A stretch of DNA of 53,000 nt from positions 1-53,000 of the forward strand of contig NZ_RDBR01000007.1 in assembly GCF_009663775.1 (NCBI RefSeq), read 5' to 3'. Of the stretch, positions 51,580-53,000 are shown piece by piece (within the stretch, counting starts at the first letter, position 1; each line of letters starts with the position of its first letter). Below the pieces are notes generated by a model. The model was given only the letters and a program-made list of their open reading frames with translations. It was not told where the DNA came from and did no database searches. The DNA is from Lactobacillus sp. 0.1XD8-4. Lineage in GTDB: Bacteria > Bacillota > Bacilli > Lactobacillales > Lactobacillaceae. The translations under genes were made by a program, and so were the position numbers.

Positions 51580-51610
51580 TTAGCACTCCTTGTCAAAACT
51601 CTGCTATATT
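51580..51610 (+). promoter_or_regulatory. promoter region of the metallophosphoesterase gene
   Basis: TATATT (51605-51610) could be the -10, with TAGCAC (51581-51586) as a weak -35 at 18 bp. TTAGCACTC here equals the left half of a CIRCE element, but the right half is poor. Confidence 0.4.
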
Positions 51611-51642
51611 AATTACAGAGAAATAGAAAGGGGACATTACTA

Positions 51643-52494
51643 GTGAGAAGGAGAATTGCAGTATTTTCAGATACACACGGTAATTTAAGCGCGCTCCAAG
51701 CAATGTACCAAGATAGTATTAAGCAACATGCGGACGAATATTGGTTTATTGGAGACCTGTTAATGCCAGGACCTAGTGTCGGGGCAATGTGGGATATTTT
51801 TCAGAAAATGAAACCAACCGTAATTGTTCGGGGCAATTGGGATGACCTAGTTGTCCGTGGTGCACGGGGAATGATGGACATGGAACGGCCATCTCATATT
51901 TACTTTGCCCGGCTTGCTCAATATGTTGCTGAGCATACTTCATCAGCAGTGATTGATGAAATTGCAAGTTGGCCATTGCACGTGACCAAAAGAGTGGGGG
52001 CCTTGAATTTTGGTATTTCCCATAATTTGCCGTGGCTTAATATGGGGCAAGCGCTATTTCCGACTCAAGAAACAGCAAACTTCGATAAGCTTTTTAACAT
52101 TGCTGGTGAAACTGTCGATGTTGCAATTTATGCCCATGTCCACCACGACCTTTTGCGCTATGCTAGTGATGAACGTGTAATCTTAAATCCAGGAGCGGTC
52201 GGAGAACCTTTTAACCACTGGCAACCGCTCCAGCGAGACCTACGCGCGCACTATTTGATGTTGGAAGTCGACGCGATTGGCCTAGCAGAAACTAGCTTTC
52301 GACATATTTCATATGATCGGGAACAAGAAAAAAAGCTTGCTGAGAAGAGTGATGTCCCTTATAAGGATCTTTATCAAAAAATGATGATTACCGGTCGTGC
52401 TTATACCCATGATGATGAATTATTGACGGCGTACAATGATAAATTTAACTATGCGGATGATTACCAAAAATATGCTAAAAAAATTAATAGTTAA
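51643..52494 (+). CDS. calcineurin-like metallophosphoesterase (YfcE/DUF-type)
   Basis: The 283-residue enzyme has the full binuclear-metal set: D-T-H-G-N near the start, G-D-L-L, G-N-W-D-D, I-S-H-N and A-H-V-H-H. The class hydrolyses phosphodiesters such as cyclic nucleotides or nucleotide derivatives; the substrate is unknown. The C-terminal about 90 residues are charged and helical, an extension relative to short YfcE proteins. The start is GTG at 51643 behind AAAGGGG. Confidence 0.88.
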   Translation: MRRRIAVFSDTHGNLSALQAMYQDSIKQHADEYWFIGDLLMPGPSVGAMWDIFQKMKPTVIVRGNWDDLVVRGARGMMDMERPSHIYFARLAQYVAEHTSSAVIDEIASWPLHVTKRVGALNFGISHNLPWLNMGQALFPTQETANFDKLFNIAGETVDVAIYAHVHHDLLRYASDERVILNPGAVGEPFNHWQPLQRDLRAHYLMLEVDAIGLAETSFRHISYDREQEKKLAEKSDVPYKDLYQKMMITGRAYTHDDELLTAYNDKFNYADDYQKYAKKINS

Positions 52495-52501
52495 GGAAAA
52501 A

Positions 52502-52532
52502 TAAAATGCAAGACATATTTCTTGTATTTTTT
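52502..52532 (+). terminator. terminator after the metallophosphoesterase
   Basis: AATGCAAGA pairs with TCTTGTATT (one G-T wobble) across CATATT and is followed by TTTTTG. It overlaps the -35 of the rpsN promoter. Confidence 0.6.
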
Positions 52533-52550
52533 GTAAGTATCAGCGATAAT
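52522..52550 (+). promoter_or_regulatory. promoter of rpsN
   Basis: TTGTAT (52522-52527) and GATAAT (52545-52550) are separated by 17 bp, giving a leader of about 83 nt. I see no clear Zur-type palindrome in it. Confidence 0.6.
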
Positions 52551-52639
52551 AATAAACTGAAAAGAATTCGCAGATGTTTTTAATTTTAAGTAGTAATGGT
52601 AGATACAGTTTTAATTTAATCTAAAAGGAGAACAACTGA

Positions 52640-52909
52640 ATGGCAAAAAAATCAAAAATTGCTAAATTACATCACCAAGAAGCTTTAGTTAAAAAGTACG
52701 CTGAAAAACGTAAAGAATTAAAGGCAAAGGGCGACTATATTGGGCTTTCAAAACTACCTCGCAATTCGAGTGCAGTCCGTCTTCATAACAGAGACCGTTA
52801 CGATGGTCGTCCCCATGCTTACATGCGTAAGTTTGGTATGTCTCGGATTAAGTTCCGTGAGCTTGCACATAAAGGTCAGATTCCTGGCGTTCGTAAGGCA
52901 AGCTGGTAA
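52640..52909 (+). CDS. rpsN: 30S ribosomal protein S14, cysteine-free (zinc-independent) form
   Basis: The 89-residue protein has the S14 C-terminal core [20 protein letters not shown] with none of the zinc-ligand cysteines of the 61-aa type Z form. It therefore corresponds to the longer C-minus form (RpsN2/YhzA of B. subtilis). Such alternates can replace the zinc form in zinc shortage. It stands alone outside the spc operon, consistent with the alternate copy. RBS AAAGGAG. Confidence 0.95.
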   Translation: MAKKSKIAKLHHQEALVKKYAEKRKELKAKGDYIGLSKLPRNSSAVRLHNRDRYDGRPHAYMRKFGMSRIKFRELAHKGQIPGVRKASW

Positions 52910-52923
52910 TTATTAAAAGCAGC

Positions 52924-52995
52924 GAGGCTGGGAATTAACTATTAAATTCCTTCCTCTGAATATTAAAATCCGAACCATAATTTTTGATTTTCCAG
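52924..52995 (+). repeat. 72-bp repeat, right copy (inverted partner at 1-72)
   Basis: These 72 bases are the exact reverse complement of 1-72. The copy begins 14 bp after the rpsN stop with GAGGCTGGGAATT, can fold into an imperfect hairpin in its first 33 bases, and continues as AT-rich sequence almost to the window end. Confidence 0.85.
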
Positions 52996-53000
52996 AAATT

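Noticed and set aside
51580-51610. CIRCE-like element (TTAGCACTC) before the metallophosphoesterase gene
   Set aside because: The left half is exact, but the partner half does not match GAGTGCTAA at the N9 spacing (only TGCTA at a shifted position), and the gene is not a chaperone.
52506-52583. 26-codon ORF after the metallophosphoesterase, behind AAGGA
   Set aside because: It is built over a terminator hairpin and the rpsN promoter, which explain the sequence; no family resemblance.
1-53000. CRISPR arrays, prophage, transposases, toxin-antitoxin pairs or defence genes
   Set aside because: I looked for regular direct repeats, integrase/transposase motifs and paired small toxin-antitoxin ORFs and saw none; the window is mostly core chromosome.

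Overview
The window reads as chromosome of a low-GC Gram-positive bacterium of the family Lactobacillaceae. The AT-rich base composition, the gene order, the L21 and L19 leaders and the incomplete menaquinone set suggest Limosilactobacillus (L. reuteri group). That name is an inference from memory, not a database result. Nearly all of it is conserved housekeeping DNA. I see no prophage, transposase, CRISPR array, biosynthetic cluster or defence island.

Layout. Positions 1-670: a 72-bp repeat, a 44-residue membrane mini-protein on the minus strand and tRNA-Arg(TCT). Positions 668-2461: a lone TetR regulator, then rplU-prp-rpmA behind an L21 leader; the Prp protease lies beside its substrate, N-terminally extended L27. 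Positions 2462-2756: an unusually structured intergenic region ending in an intrinsic terminator just before pepP. Positions 2757-11928: pepP, a 2H phosphoesterase where efp is often found, asp23 (yqhY), nusB, folD, xseA, xseB, ispA, tlyA, argR, recN. Positions 12029-12420: a small minus-strand gene with a textbook LexA-controlled promoter. Positions 12517-24792: gmk, rpoZ, coaBC, priA, fmt, rsmB, prpC, prkC, rsgA, rpe, thiN, rpmB. Positions 25014-42340: asp23 (yloU), fakA, recG, plsX, acpP, rnc, smc, ftsY, ylxM, ffh, rpsP, khpA, rimM, trmD, a frameshifted amino-acid permease and rplS.

The right 10 kb is more accessory. It holds a mazG-like/exoA pair, a small secreted cysteine-containing protein, and a LacI regulator next to a GPH sugar transporter with a C-terminal EIIA domain; these two share an operator-like 15-mer and the transporter has a strong cre site. 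After them come a polyprenyl diphosphate synthase, menA and menG (the last steps of menaquinone synthesis), an MFS exporter, a metallophosphoesterase and a zinc-ligand-free S14 gene. The window ends in the same 72-bp repeat in inverted orientation.

How the genes work together: the long plus-strand run couples translation (L21, L27, L28, S16, L19, S14, RimM, TrmD, RsmB, Fmt, RsgA), protein targeting (FtsY, YlxM, Ffh), fatty acid and phospholipid supply (FakA, PlsX, AcpP), DNA repair (RecN, PriA, RecG, XseAB, SMC) and PASTA-kinase signalling (PrpC, PrkC). The most unusual signals are the structured region before pepP, the SOS-controlled orphan, the frameshifted permease, the terminal inverted repeats and the 44-residue membrane ORF.
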